Below, in pieces: positions 1-8,044 of a DNA stretch of 51,322 nucleotides (the stretch's first letter is position 1; every line of letters starts with the position of its first letter). This DNA comes from Candidatus Poseidonia sp. (GTDB lineage Archaea > Thermoplasmatota > Poseidoniia > Poseidoniales > Poseidoniaceae), in contig JASLVM010000009.1 of NCBI GenBank assembly GCA_030741355.1, positions 1 through 51,322 on the forward strand. Direction: 5' to 3'. The notes under the pieces are model-generated. The model was not told the origin of the DNA. It saw only the letters and a list, made by a program, of their open reading frames with translations, and ran no database searches. The position numbers and the translations under genes are program-made.

Positions 1-560
1 AGTCGTTCTTTGAAGGCCGTTCACTCCGAGACCTTCCGGGCATTGGACCAAAGCGAGCAACACAATTGGCTGAGTGGGGGTATACCACGGCTGACGAACT
101 CTACGAGTTGGGCGAACTTTCACTTGCTCGGCTGGCTGGTGAGCGGTTTGCAACATGGTTTATCCGAGTGGTCGACGGTGAGAGCAGTGATGTCGTCAGT
201 CCCTTGCGCAGTCGCAAATCCATCGGAAAAGAACACACGTTTGAACGCGACCAAGACGACCATGAGGAGGTCATGCACCGGCTTGAGCAATTGGTTTCCT
301 TGGTGATGGAGCGAGCGGTGAGCCTTGGGGTGTCGGGTCGTCTCGCAGAGGTGAAGATTCGGTACACGGGGTTTGAAACCCATACTTCCGGGCGGAGCAT
401 TCCGGTGGCGATGGACGAAGAGGGTGTTTTCAAACGGTTAGCGAAGGGCCTGTTTGCAACCAATATCCGTCCCGAATCCAGCGTCCGCCTCATCGGGTTC
501 AGACTTGGACAGTTGGAAATCCCACCCTCTCGCCAGACCACGCTGTTTGAGGAAGAATAG
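1..560 (+). CDS. dinB: DNA polymerase IV (Y-family), 3' part only
   Basis: This is the C-terminal 185 codons of a translesion DNA polymerase; the gene enters from the left edge and its frame is open from base 3. The first visible residues, DLPGIGPKRATQLAEWG, form the helix-hairpin-helix of the thumb region, followed by the little-finger domain with RSRKSIGKEHTF and the closing IRLIGFRLGQL-like strand (VRLIGFRLGQL). The palm with its catalytic carboxylates lies outside the window. The C-terminus, QTTLFEEE, resembles a short sliding-clamp binding tail, which is usual for DinB proteins; that role is inferred. An internal TTG near base 66 is not a real start because the homologous sequence continues upstream of it. 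The gene converges on valS with only 2 nt between stop codons. Confidence 0.9.
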   Translation, partial: SFFEGRSLRDLPGIGPKRATQLAEWGYTTADELYELGELSLARLAGERFATWFIRVVDGESSDVVSPLRSRKSIGKEHTFERDQDDHEEVMHRLEQLVSLVMERAVSLGVSGRLAEVKIRYTGFETHTSGRSIPVAMDEEGVFKRLAKGLFATNIRPESSVRLIGFRLGQLEIPPSRQTTLFEEE

Positions 561-562
561 AT

Positions 563-3055
563 TCACTCCAATTGATGCATCCGCGTCAACGTTGCCGCAA
601 ATTCATTGAGGTCATCGGGTACGGGCACGTCAGCAATCGGTTGGTTGAGCGAGATTCCGGCTTCTTTCTTTTTGGCCCAGGTTTGTCCGTTGAATTCCTG
701 CAAGGCATGCGAGAGCCCACACAGACGCGTGCCTTCTTTGGTACCGTGGGCGACGTCAGCCAATGGTGCTGAAGGGAACGCGTCAACATCGACTGAAGAG
801 GTGTTGTAGACCGTGCTGGAAATATGGTGGGTGAAGAAGGGACAGACCGGGCTAAACGCTGCCATGAAATCACGAACGATGCGATGCAGCGTCCACGCTG
901 CAGCCTTGTCATCATCGTAGAGTCTCGACTTGACCATTTCGAGGTAGTGGCTCGGGAGCAGGCCTGTGCCGAAGGTCTTCAGTGCCTGTGTGGCCGTGTA
1001 AATGTCCAAGTCAGACCACGCCGTTTCAACGGTGTGCATCGTGTTTTGGAATTCGGCAAGGATCCAGCGGTCTTCTGGGGCTAACGAAGCCGGTGGAGTG
1101 TCAAAGTCGGATGGTACCTCGAATTGCGAGGCAAATCGAGCCACGTTGAACAACTTGGTCAAGACACCGAAATATTTCTTCTCGATTTCTTCTGGATTGA
1201 TGTGAAAGTCATCGCCCACTTGTGCATCACAAGCCTTCCAAAGGCGGAAACATTCGCTTCCAATCTTGTTGGCCCGCAACTTGACCGAACCGTCGGGTCC
1301 CTTGACTTGCCATGACCCCGTTCGCCCACCTGCACCACATTCGAGGACGGAGTCTGCGTCGATGCCGTTGCCGAGAGACTTGCTCATCTTGCGACCCCAG
1401 GGGTCCATTCCTAGCCCGTCGATCCACACATGCTGGAAACCAGGCTGGTCCAAGACCAAGGTGGATTTGAGCAGCGTGTAATACAACCACGTTCGAACAA
1501 TTTCTTTGCCCTGTGGGCGGAGTGCTGTTGGGAAGGCGTTGGCAAAGACCTCTGGATGGTTGAGGTAGCCGCTGACAAAGAGGTTGGAATTCGACGAATC
1601 CATCCACGTGTCAAACACTTTTTCCTCCCCTTTGAGGCTACCAAGGGTGTTGGCAAGCTCGTCATAGGTGCCAAGGTCATCACGAGACTCACGGTCCAAC
1701 ACTCGACTTCCCTTCGGAGGATCGTCCTTCCAAGGTTGGACATATGTTCCAGCCGGCGGCACGACGACCTTTGTTTCGTCATCACTGTACCAAATTGGAA
1801 TCTCGGTGTGATACCACCGACGGCGACTGATCGGCCAATCAATGCTGATGTTGTCCATCCAGTCAAGCAAGAATTGGCGATTGCGTACAGGATGGAAACG
1901 GATGGAATCAATGTGTTCTCGCATGCGGTCCTGGATGTGGGTTTGCCGGACATACCATTCTTTGAGCAGGATGATTTCAACCGGATTCTTGCCACGCTCA
2001 GAAACAGGGATGTCTTGGTCGCGTTCCACCGCTTGAACCAAACGACCGGCTTGTTCGAGCTGTTCAATGGCCTGACTTCTTGCTTCCAGCACCGAAAGAC
2101 CTTGGAGCGGGCCCGCAACTTCGGTCATTTTTCCCTCGAGGTCAATGGCTTGGAACGGGGCGAGGCCCAATTCTCTGAACACCGCCACGTCGTTTTGGTC
2201 GCCAAAAGAACAGACCATCAACACACCTGTTCCAAAATCGGATTTTACCGAAGGATGATGTTGGATGGTGACGGTGGTTGAACGGCCGCTGGTTTCCATT
2301 GGAAGGGTGATTTGTTGACCCACCAAGTGCTTGTATCGCTCGTCATCTGGATGGACAACCACCACGCCACAGGCGCAGATGAGTTCTGGACGGGTGGTCG
2401 ATATCACCAGTTCAGTACCGTCTTCACAGGTCCAACGGACATCGACGAGTCTCGTTTTCCGAGCAATTCGTTCTACTTCAGCATCGGCGATGGTGGTGCC
2501 TTCAACAGGGTCGTAGATGTTCGGTCGGAGGTCCTCAATGATGTCCCCTTTCTTGAACAATTCAACAAAAATCGATTGTGTCACGCTTCGATAATCCGGT
2601 GCGTCGGTCAAGTATTCTCGAGAGAAATCACACGATAGGCCGACCCGTTTGGCGGTGTTTCGCATCGCTTGGGTAAAGGATTCAATCGTGGTTTCACACA
2701 ATTTGAGAAATTCTTCTCGGTCGTATGTTTTCATTTTACGCTTGGTGTTTTTCTCAACGGTAAATTCGATGTTGATGCCGTTTCGATCGACGCCCCACGG
2801 GAAGTAGACTTCTTTCCCAAGAAGGCGCTGACTGCGTGCGAGCACATCGATCATAGAATACTGAGCAACAGCACCGATATGCCAAGTCCCTGAGGGATAG
2901 GGCGGCGGTGTATCGATGACAAAGAGTTCTTTCCCACTCTCTGGATTGAAGGCATAACGGCCACTGTAGGCCGCTTCGTCGGCATAATGAGCCTCTTGTA
3001 TGGTCTTCTCAAGGTCAATGGACCATCTTTTTTCGGGGATTTTTGGGGCTGGCAT
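563..3055 (-). CDS. valS: Valyl-tRNA synthetase, Thermoplasma/archaeal type
   Basis: Class Ia aminoacyl-tRNA synthetase that charges tRNA-Val, 830 residues. The Rossmann domain opens with DTPPPYPSGTWHIGA (HIGH motif as HIGA, about residues 59-62), followed by FPWGVDRNGINIE; the long CP1 editing insert follows; the KMSKS loop is present as GRKMSKSLGNG near residue 555. The anticodon-binding helical domain fills the C-terminus. The sequence is closer to Thermoplasma-like ValRS than to the bacterial form, and it lacks the C-terminal coiled-coil extension typical of bacterial ValS. ATG at 3055 is chosen because GGTGA lies 5 nt upstream; a GTG three codons earlier falls inside that ribosome binding site. 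Divergent from the MMPL-type gene at 3220. Confidence 0.93.
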   Translation of the reverse strand: MPAPKIPEKRWSIDLEKTIQEAHYADEAAYSGRYAFNPESGKELFVIDTPPPYPSGTWHIGAVAQYSMIDVLARSQRLLGKEVYFPWGVDRNGINIEFTVEKNTKRKMKTYDREEFLKLCETTIESFTQAMRNTAKRVGLSCDFSREYLTDAPDYRSVTQSIFVELFKKGDIIEDLRPNIYDPVEGTTIADAEVERIARKTRLVDVRWTCEDGTELVISTTRPELICACGVVVVHPDDERYKHLVGQQITLPMETSGRSTTVTIQHHPSVKSDFGTGVLMVCSFGDQNDVAVFRELGLAPFQAIDLEGKMTEVAGPLQGLSVLEARSQAIEQLEQAGRLVQAVERDQDIPVSERGKNPVEIILLKEWYVRQTHIQDRMREHIDSIRFHPVRNRQFLLDWMDNISIDWPISRRRWYHTEIPIWYSDDETKVVVPPAGTYVQPWKDDPPKGSRVLDRESRDDLGTYDELANTLGSLKGEEKVFDTWMDSSNSNLFVSGYLNHPEVFANAFPTALRPQGKEIVRTWLYYTLLKSTLVLDQPGFQHVWIDGLGMDPWGRKMSKSLGNGIDADSVLECGAGGRTGSWQVKGPDGSVKLRANKIGSECFRLWKACDAQVGDDFHINPEEIEKKYFGVLTKLFNVARFASQFEVPSDFDTPPASLAPEDRWILAEFQNTMHTVETAWSDLDIYTATQALKTFGTGLLPSHYLEMVKSRLYDDDKAAAWTLHRIVRDFMAAFSPVCPFFTHHISSTVYNTSSVDVDAFPSAPLADVAHGTKEGTRLCGLSHALQEFNGQTWAKKKEAGISLNQPIADVPVPDDLNEFAATLTRMHQLE

Positions 3056-3219
3056 GTGCCTCACCTGGCCCCTCCTCGGTCAATGAGGTGGGTCCAGTCC
3101 GTCGGATGAGGGACATCATTTCAACCCGTCGGCTGTACCAATGAAAGCCGAGGCATCAAGGTCCGTGGCGAAGGTAAGCCTTTGAAGGTCAATGGTTTGG
3201 CCAAGGCTGAGGTGGTGAT

Positions 3220-6200
3220 GTGGCTTCGGAAGATGGTGCTCCAAAAAACACCTCAACCGAAGATTCGGCATCCCGTTCCAAAGGAAACCGTCGGCTTGAC
3301 GCCATCGCCGGAAAAAGTCGAGATGTCCGTGACCAACTCGTTGGTCAAATGAAAACCATCGATTCAAAACGCACTTTGGATGCGGTCTTGGATGCTCCAA
3401 AACGATTCAAGCGGGAATGGCAAAAAACAGGGGCAACCGGCGCCATCACCAAGTTCCCAATCCCCACCGTTCTGGTGTTTTTGCTGCTCACCGTGTACTT
3501 CGTCACCCAATCGGGATTCCTTGATGGCACTCAATTTGACGATGACCCTGAAAACCCTGCGCTGAACGTGAACGGCGACTTGGAGGTGTACTTACCTGAC
3601 GGAAGCCGGGTTGCTGAATTGATTGGAAAAGTGGAAGAAGATTGGTCCACAAACGTGATGGTTGTTTACATTGAATCAAACAAAAACAACATCACTGATC
3701 AGCGTATTCTCCAAGAAATCAGTTACGTGGAAAACATCCTCAATCCATACCTCTCCGATGATTCTGATGACGTGATTTACATTCTCTCGTTGTCAACAGT
3801 CCTCAAAGAAGTCAATTCCAGTGCGCCCCGTATACGAGAGGCGATTATCACTGAGGTGGGGGAGCTCGGATGCTCCAGTGACCCGACTGAGGATTGCCCT
3901 TCAAGAAACGCTGCTGAAAATCTAAACGATGGATTGGCAGCGACGGATGACACCTTTGGGGGTTCATATGAGATCCCAAGTCAGACGACCATTGACCTTG
4001 TCATCGGTGAGATGTACACGGACGAAGGCCAACCAACGGCCGGTATGAACAAACTTGCCCGTGATATTGAGGGAGGGGAGGACGGCGGCCCGGATGGCTT
4101 ACTCGACCGCGCCATCATGGCGATTGCCGTAACCGAAGAACGGCCTGCGAAGGACATCATTGCAGATACTCAAGAGGTTCTTGACACGATTTCGGCCATG
4201 GAACGTCCCTGCTTGTACGATGCCAACGGAAACCCGGTTGAATCAGAAGGGATGTGCACTTGGGAAGACCTGGGTATTTCCATGGTGCTGACCGGCCCGG
4301 TCCCCATCACCAATGCTGTCACCGAATTTTCGTTCAAGTTGTTTTGGGATATTTTCCCGAAAGCCGTCGTCCTTGTGGCCATGGGATTATTTGTGTTCCA
4401 CTCCGACTTGCTTCAAGCGGGCTTGACGGGTATTCGACCGCTTCAAGGGTTCAAGGTCATCGTGATTGCAGGTCTTCCGACGCTGTGTGCCGTATTTTGG
4501 ACGCTTGGTCTCATCGGCGCCACCAATTATGAGGTTACAATGACCGTGATCATCGTGGGCCCTATTTTACTCGCGTTGGGGGTATCCTATGGGTTACACA
4601 TCACCAATCGGTATGCCGAAGAAGAAGGCAGCAAGAGCGAAAAAATGAGGGCATCGTTGAGCTCAACCGGTCGCGCCGTCTTTTTGTCTGCGGTAACAAC
4701 CGTCATCGGTTTCATTTCCCTCGTCTTTACGCCCATGGCTCCTATTCAAACCGTGGGTATTGCCCTTTCAGGTGGCATCGTGATCGTCTATTTCCTGACC
4801 ATGTTCATGGTGCCGAATTTGACCCTCATTCTTGACCTCAAGAAACCCAAACATCCACCGCTTAAGGCGTTCGATGTTCTTGTCGACATCCCTGTCAAGC
4901 GGAACAAAGGCGTCATTGGCGTGTTTTTGTTGATGATTCTTCTCTCTGCTACGGTGGGACAAGCCAATGTGGAAGAAAACATCGATTTGCTCGGTATGGC
5001 TCCTGAAGGTGAATCGCCGGTCGTCAAGATGAAGCAATACAGCCGAGAATTTGAGGCAGGGCAAGTCGGCATGATCCTCGTCAACGCCAACGTGAGTGGC
5101 GACTTCAATGATGAAGATGTTTCGAACGATGACCCGGTCGAGTTATTGCAGAAAATTGACAATTTGGAAGCGTCCTTGAACACCGTTGAAAACACTACGG
5201 CTGTATCGGTTGTTTTCCTCATGAAATCCTCTGGTGTCCAAGTTACCGTCTCAGGCGAGGGTGTGAACGAGTTCGTCCAACTGATTCCCTGCGGTGGAAA
5301 TGAACAATGTGAGGACGTAAAGACCACTGCGAACGTACTCCTGAATCAAAGTCAATCGGTCGATGCTTCCTTTTGGGACCTTCTCAACGACCCCGATGCC
5401 TTTGGATTACCGGGCTCGCAACAAAGTCAAATTTTCTTGTTGGACGTGTTCTATGCATCGCTGACCAAGGAAACCCGGCAAATTTTCGTGAGTGAGGACT
5501 TTAGCCGCTCCCTGATTTATGTCGATATGCCGTTCATTCCAGTGGCAGATACCGCTAAGAGCGTGGATTCGGTTAACGAAAAGGCGGCTACTTTCCAAGG
5601 ACGCTACGGTGAAACGGCAGAGGAACTCACGGGCGTTGCGGCAACCGCCATTGAGGTCAACGAGCTCATTGTTGGCTCACAGTGGACTTCTCTTGGTTTC
5701 GCCATCATCCTCACGCTCATCACGCTCGCTATCGTCTTCCGAGATATCCGCTATTCCATATGGACCACCTCGCCCGTGATCGCGACGGTGGCGTTGCAAT
5801 GGTTGGTGATGTGGCGGATGGATGTCCCGCTATCGCTGGTCACCGTCATGATCGGTTCAATTCTCGTCGGTGTAGGAGTGGACTTCTCCATCCACATCGC
5901 CAACAGAATCCGTGAATTGGGTGGCGGGATTCAAGCCATTCGGAGTGCGGCTGTGGGGACGGGCATGTCCTTGTTTGAAGCTGCGGTTGTCACGTCGCTG
6001 GGTATGTTCACAGCCTATGACATCCCCATTCCCGAAATCACACCGTTCATCACGGTCATTCTGATTTTGCTATGGGTCGCCGCTGCAAGTGCTCTTATTC
6101 TCTTACCTGCCATTTTCATCACCCTTGAAAAAATGGGCATTGGAGCAGTAAGCGGCGGCAATAACATGGCGAAGAAACTCGGACTCATTCGGACGGCTTC

Positions 6201-6258
6201 GGTCACCGATGATGTGATGGAAGCCGCTTTGGTCGATGATGTGGTCGATGCTTGGTAA
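3220..6258 (+). CDS. RND superfamily membrane protein of MMPL/HAE3 type
   Basis: A 1012-residue integral membrane protein with the two-fold repeat of the RND/MMPL superfamily: one helix (about 81-97) followed by a large extracytoplasmic loop (about 98-370), a bundle of five helices (about 370-530), then a second single helix (about 562-578), second loop and second bundle (about 820-970). Motifs such as LALGVSYGLHITNR and LVGVGVDFSIHIANR occupy equivalent places in the two bundles, the helix-4 region where RND exporters carry the Asp used for proton coupling; the second repeat keeps it (GVDFSIH). Family members export lipids or hydrophobic compounds; the substrate here is unknown. The first 75 residues are a basic, soluble cytoplasmic extension. 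The start is GTG, preceded by GAGGTG 5 nt upstream, with an in-frame stop just before it. Confidence 0.82.
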   Translation: MASEDGAPKNTSTEDSASRSKGNRRLDAIAGKSRDVRDQLVGQMKTIDSKRTLDAVLDAPKRFKREWQKTGATGAITKFPIPTVLVFLLLTVYFVTQSGFLDGTQFDDDPENPALNVNGDLEVYLPDGSRVAELIGKVEEDWSTNVMVVYIESNKNNITDQRILQEISYVENILNPYLSDDSDDVIYILSLSTVLKEVNSSAPRIREAIITEVGELGCSSDPTEDCPSRNAAENLNDGLAATDDTFGGSYEIPSQTTIDLVIGEMYTDEGQPTAGMNKLARDIEGGEDGGPDGLLDRAIMAIAVTEERPAKDIIADTQEVLDTISAMERPCLYDANGNPVESEGMCTWEDLGISMVLTGPVPITNAVTEFSFKLFWDIFPKAVVLVAMGLFVFHSDLLQAGLTGIRPLQGFKVIVIAGLPTLCAVFWTLGLIGATNYEVTMTVIIVGPILLALGVSYGLHITNRYAEEEGSKSEKMRASLSSTGRAVFLSAVTTVIGFISLVFTPMAPIQTVGIALSGGIVIVYFLTMFMVPNLTLILDLKKPKHPPLKAFDVLVDIPVKRNKGVIGVFLLMILLSATVGQANVEENIDLLGMAPEGESPVVKMKQYSREFEAGQVGMILVNANVSGDFNDEDVSNDDPVELLQKIDNLEASLNTVENTTAVSVVFLMKSSGVQVTVSGEGVNEFVQLIPCGGNEQCEDVKTTANVLLNQSQSVDASFWDLLNDPDAFGLPGSQQSQIFLLDVFYASLTKETRQIFVSEDFSRSLIYVDMPFIPVADTAKSVDSVNEKAATFQGRYGETAEELTGVAATAIEVNELIVGSQWTSLGFAIILTLITLAIVFRDIRYSIWTTSPVIATVALQWLVMWRMDVPLSLVTVMIGSILVGVGVDFSIHIANRIRELGGGIQAIRSAAVGTGMSLFEAAVVTSLGMFTAYDIPIPEITPFITVILILLWVAAASALILLPAIFITLEKMGIGAVSGGNNMAKKLGLIRTASVTDDVMEAALVDDVVDAW

Positions 6259-6296
6259 GCGTTGAGTCCATAGACCCCTTAGGTCTCCCCCTGTCC

Positions 6297-6767
6297 ATGA
6301 ACCACTGGCTGATGAAATCCGAACTGGATGTTTACCCCTACAGTCAACTTGTTGCAGACGGTTGGACCCACTGGGATGGAGTAAGAAACTATCAGGCTCG
6401 AAACATGATGCGGGATGCCATGAAGGTCGGCGATCTTGTGCTGTTCTATCATTCCAATACCAAACCCCCTCACGTCGCTGGCGTTGCTCGTATCACCCGT
6501 GAGGGTTATGGTGATTTTACGTCTTGGGACACCGCAAGCAAATACTTCGATGAAAAATCAACGCCAGAAAACCCTCGCTGGTTCATGGTTGACATCGAGC
6601 CTCTTTGCGAGTTGGACATGGTTCCACTCCAGGACATGAAAGACAATCCGAACTTGGAAGGTATGCCGCTTATCCAGCGCGGGCAACGACTTTCTGTGCA
6701 ACCCGTAACCCCTGAACAGTTTGCAGAAGTCCTTCGAATGGCGGGCGTGGATGCTGCAACGTTGTGA
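6297..6767 (+). CDS. EVE domain protein
   Basis: Small soluble protein of 156 residues made of a single EVE domain, the PUA-like fold known from human THYN1 and many prokaryotic proteins, where it is thought to recognise modified bases in DNA or RNA. The diagnostic start MNHWLMKSELDVY, the segment WDGVRNYQARNMMRDAMKVG and the strand LVLFYHSN followed by VAGVARI are all present, and the length is typical. The ATG at 6297 is preferred over an upstream TTG because the domain begins exactly there. The 3' end overlaps or nearly abuts the aminotransferase gene, so the two are probably co-transcribed, but no functional link between them is obvious. No restriction-modification genes are nearby. Confidence 0.87.
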   Translation: MNHWLMKSELDVYPYSQLVADGWTHWDGVRNYQARNMMRDAMKVGDLVLFYHSNTKPPHVAGVARITREGYGDFTSWDTASKYFDEKSTPENPRWFMVDIEPLCELDMVPLQDMKDNPNLEGMPLIQRGQRLSVQPVTPEQFAEVLRMAGVDAATL

Positions 6768-6778
6768 ACGGTGAGACC

Positions 6779-8005
6779 ATGAAAGAACAGGTGCCAGTAT
6801 CCTCTCGAGCGGCCAACATTGAGTACGCCATACGAGATGTCGTTGTTCCTGCTGTTCAGTTGGAAGCTGAAGGCCATGAAATCATCAAATTGAACATCGG
6901 CGACCCCATTGCTTACCCCGGTCTACCCACCCCTCCGCACATGGTTGATGCTTATGTTGAGGCGTTGAGAAATGGGCAGAACGGGTACTCGCCTTCGTAC
7001 GGCCTGCCACGCCTACGGGAAGCGATTGCTCGTGATGAGCAACGAAAAGGCTGGGATGCGACCGCTGATGACATCTATGTTTGTCATGGTGTCACGGAGG
7101 CGCTTCAACTGATTTTTGCCGCTGTTCTTGAGGAGGGTTCGAAAGTGTTGGCGCCCGGCCCCCACTATCCACCTTACATGGCCTATCCACAGATGTACGG
7201 TGCAGAAACGGTCGAATATCAACTTCATCAAAACGATGGATGGAAGCCTGATTTCTCAGACATCGCTTCTAAAATGGACGATGATGTTCGATTGCTGGTG
7301 CTCATCAATCCCAACAACCCATGCGGCACGGTTTGTGGAGCAAGCGACGTCGATGCTCTGTTGGCCATTGCGCGAGAATACCCCAACTGCATTGTTGTTG
7401 CTGACGAGATTTACGACGGCTTGGACTTCACGGGCCGACATGTTTCGGTTGCGAGCCGGAGTTTAGATGTCCCGGTTATTGCACTCAACGGTGTGTCAAA
7501 AGTCTACTACGCACCCGGTTGGCGTATTGGCTACATGGCGCTCCATGACCCAGCCCATCGGATGAAGCTCGTCCGTGATGGACTTGAACGATTGCTTCGT
7601 TCAAGGCTCTGCGCCTCCACTCCCGCACAATTGGGTTATCTCGCCGGCCTTGAAGGCGATCGTGCGTGGATGGAAGGATATGCCGACCGTGTCATGAAAC
7701 AACGAGACCATTGCCTCAAACGCATCCAAGAGATCGACGGCTTGGAGGTTGAGCAACCCGGTGGTGCATTCTACATGTTCATTCGATTGACCGATGAGCA
7801 ATGGGCAGCCGACGACAAGGCTTTCGTCTTACGTTTACTCCATGAAGAACATGTTCTCCTCGTTCACGGAAGTGGGTTTTCTCCCGAACTTGGCCGGGGA
7901 CATGTTCGACTCGTTTACCTGGCAGACATCGACGTTCTTGACGAGGCTTTTGACCGGATGGCACGTTTTCTGCAAAAGCATCGCCGAAACATGACCATGT
8001 CGTAG
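6779..8005 (+). CDS. Alanine aminotransferase, archaeal class I PLP enzyme
   Basis: Pyridoxal-phosphate aminotransferase of 408 residues, very like the Pyrococcus alanine aminotransferase; expected to interconvert alanine and 2-oxoglutarate with pyruvate and glutamate in the cytoplasm. Family motifs run in order: the N-terminal SRAANIEYAIRDVVVPA, LNIGDPIAYPG, GYSPSYGLPRLREAIA, INPNNPCGTV, VADEIYDGL, then NGVSKVYYAPGWRIGY with the PLP-binding lysine at residue 241, and HGSGFSPELGRGHVRLVYL near the end, holding the carboxylate-binding arginine. ATG at 6779 is chosen because GGTGA stands 4 nt before it; a GTG at 6764 overlapping the previous stop (GTGA) is the alternative. Substrate assignment rests on overall similarity and could extend to other 2-oxo acids. 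Confidence 0.87.
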   Translation: MKEQVPVSSRAANIEYAIRDVVVPAVQLEAEGHEIIKLNIGDPIAYPGLPTPPHMVDAYVEALRNGQNGYSPSYGLPRLREAIARDEQRKGWDATADDIYVCHGVTEALQLIFAAVLEEGSKVLAPGPHYPPYMAYPQMYGAETVEYQLHQNDGWKPDFSDIASKMDDDVRLLVLINPNNPCGTVCGASDVDALLAIAREYPNCIVVADEIYDGLDFTGRHVSVASRSLDVPVIALNGVSKVYYAPGWRIGYMALHDPAHRMKLVRDGLERLLRSRLCASTPAQLGYLAGLEGDRAWMEGYADRVMKQRDHCLKRIQEIDGLEVEQPGGAFYMFIRLTDEQWAADDKAFVLRLLHEEHVLLVHGSGFSPELGRGHVRLVYLADIDVLDEAFDRMARFLQKHRRNMTMS

Positions 8006-8012
8006 GAGAATT

Positions 8013-8044
8013 CATGAATCCCAATCGGGGGGATTGGGTTCATG
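8013..8044 (+). promoter_or_regulatory. Long inverted repeat that includes the start codon of the next gene
   Basis: CATGAATCCCAATC (8013-8026) and GATTGGGTTCATG (8032-8044) are reverse complements apart from one bulged T, separated by GGGGG. The right arm ends in the ATG that opens the gene at 8042, so in RNA the initiation codon would be base-paired. It lies 7 nt after the aminotransferase stop. It may be a terminator-like structure or a translational switch; there is no T-run after it, which argues against an intrinsic terminator. Confidence 0.55.

Noticed and set aside
3065-3219. Possible small gene or RNA between valS and the MMPL-type gene
   Set aside because: No convincing start with ribosome site, no tRNA-like or conserved structure; treated as a divergent promoter region.
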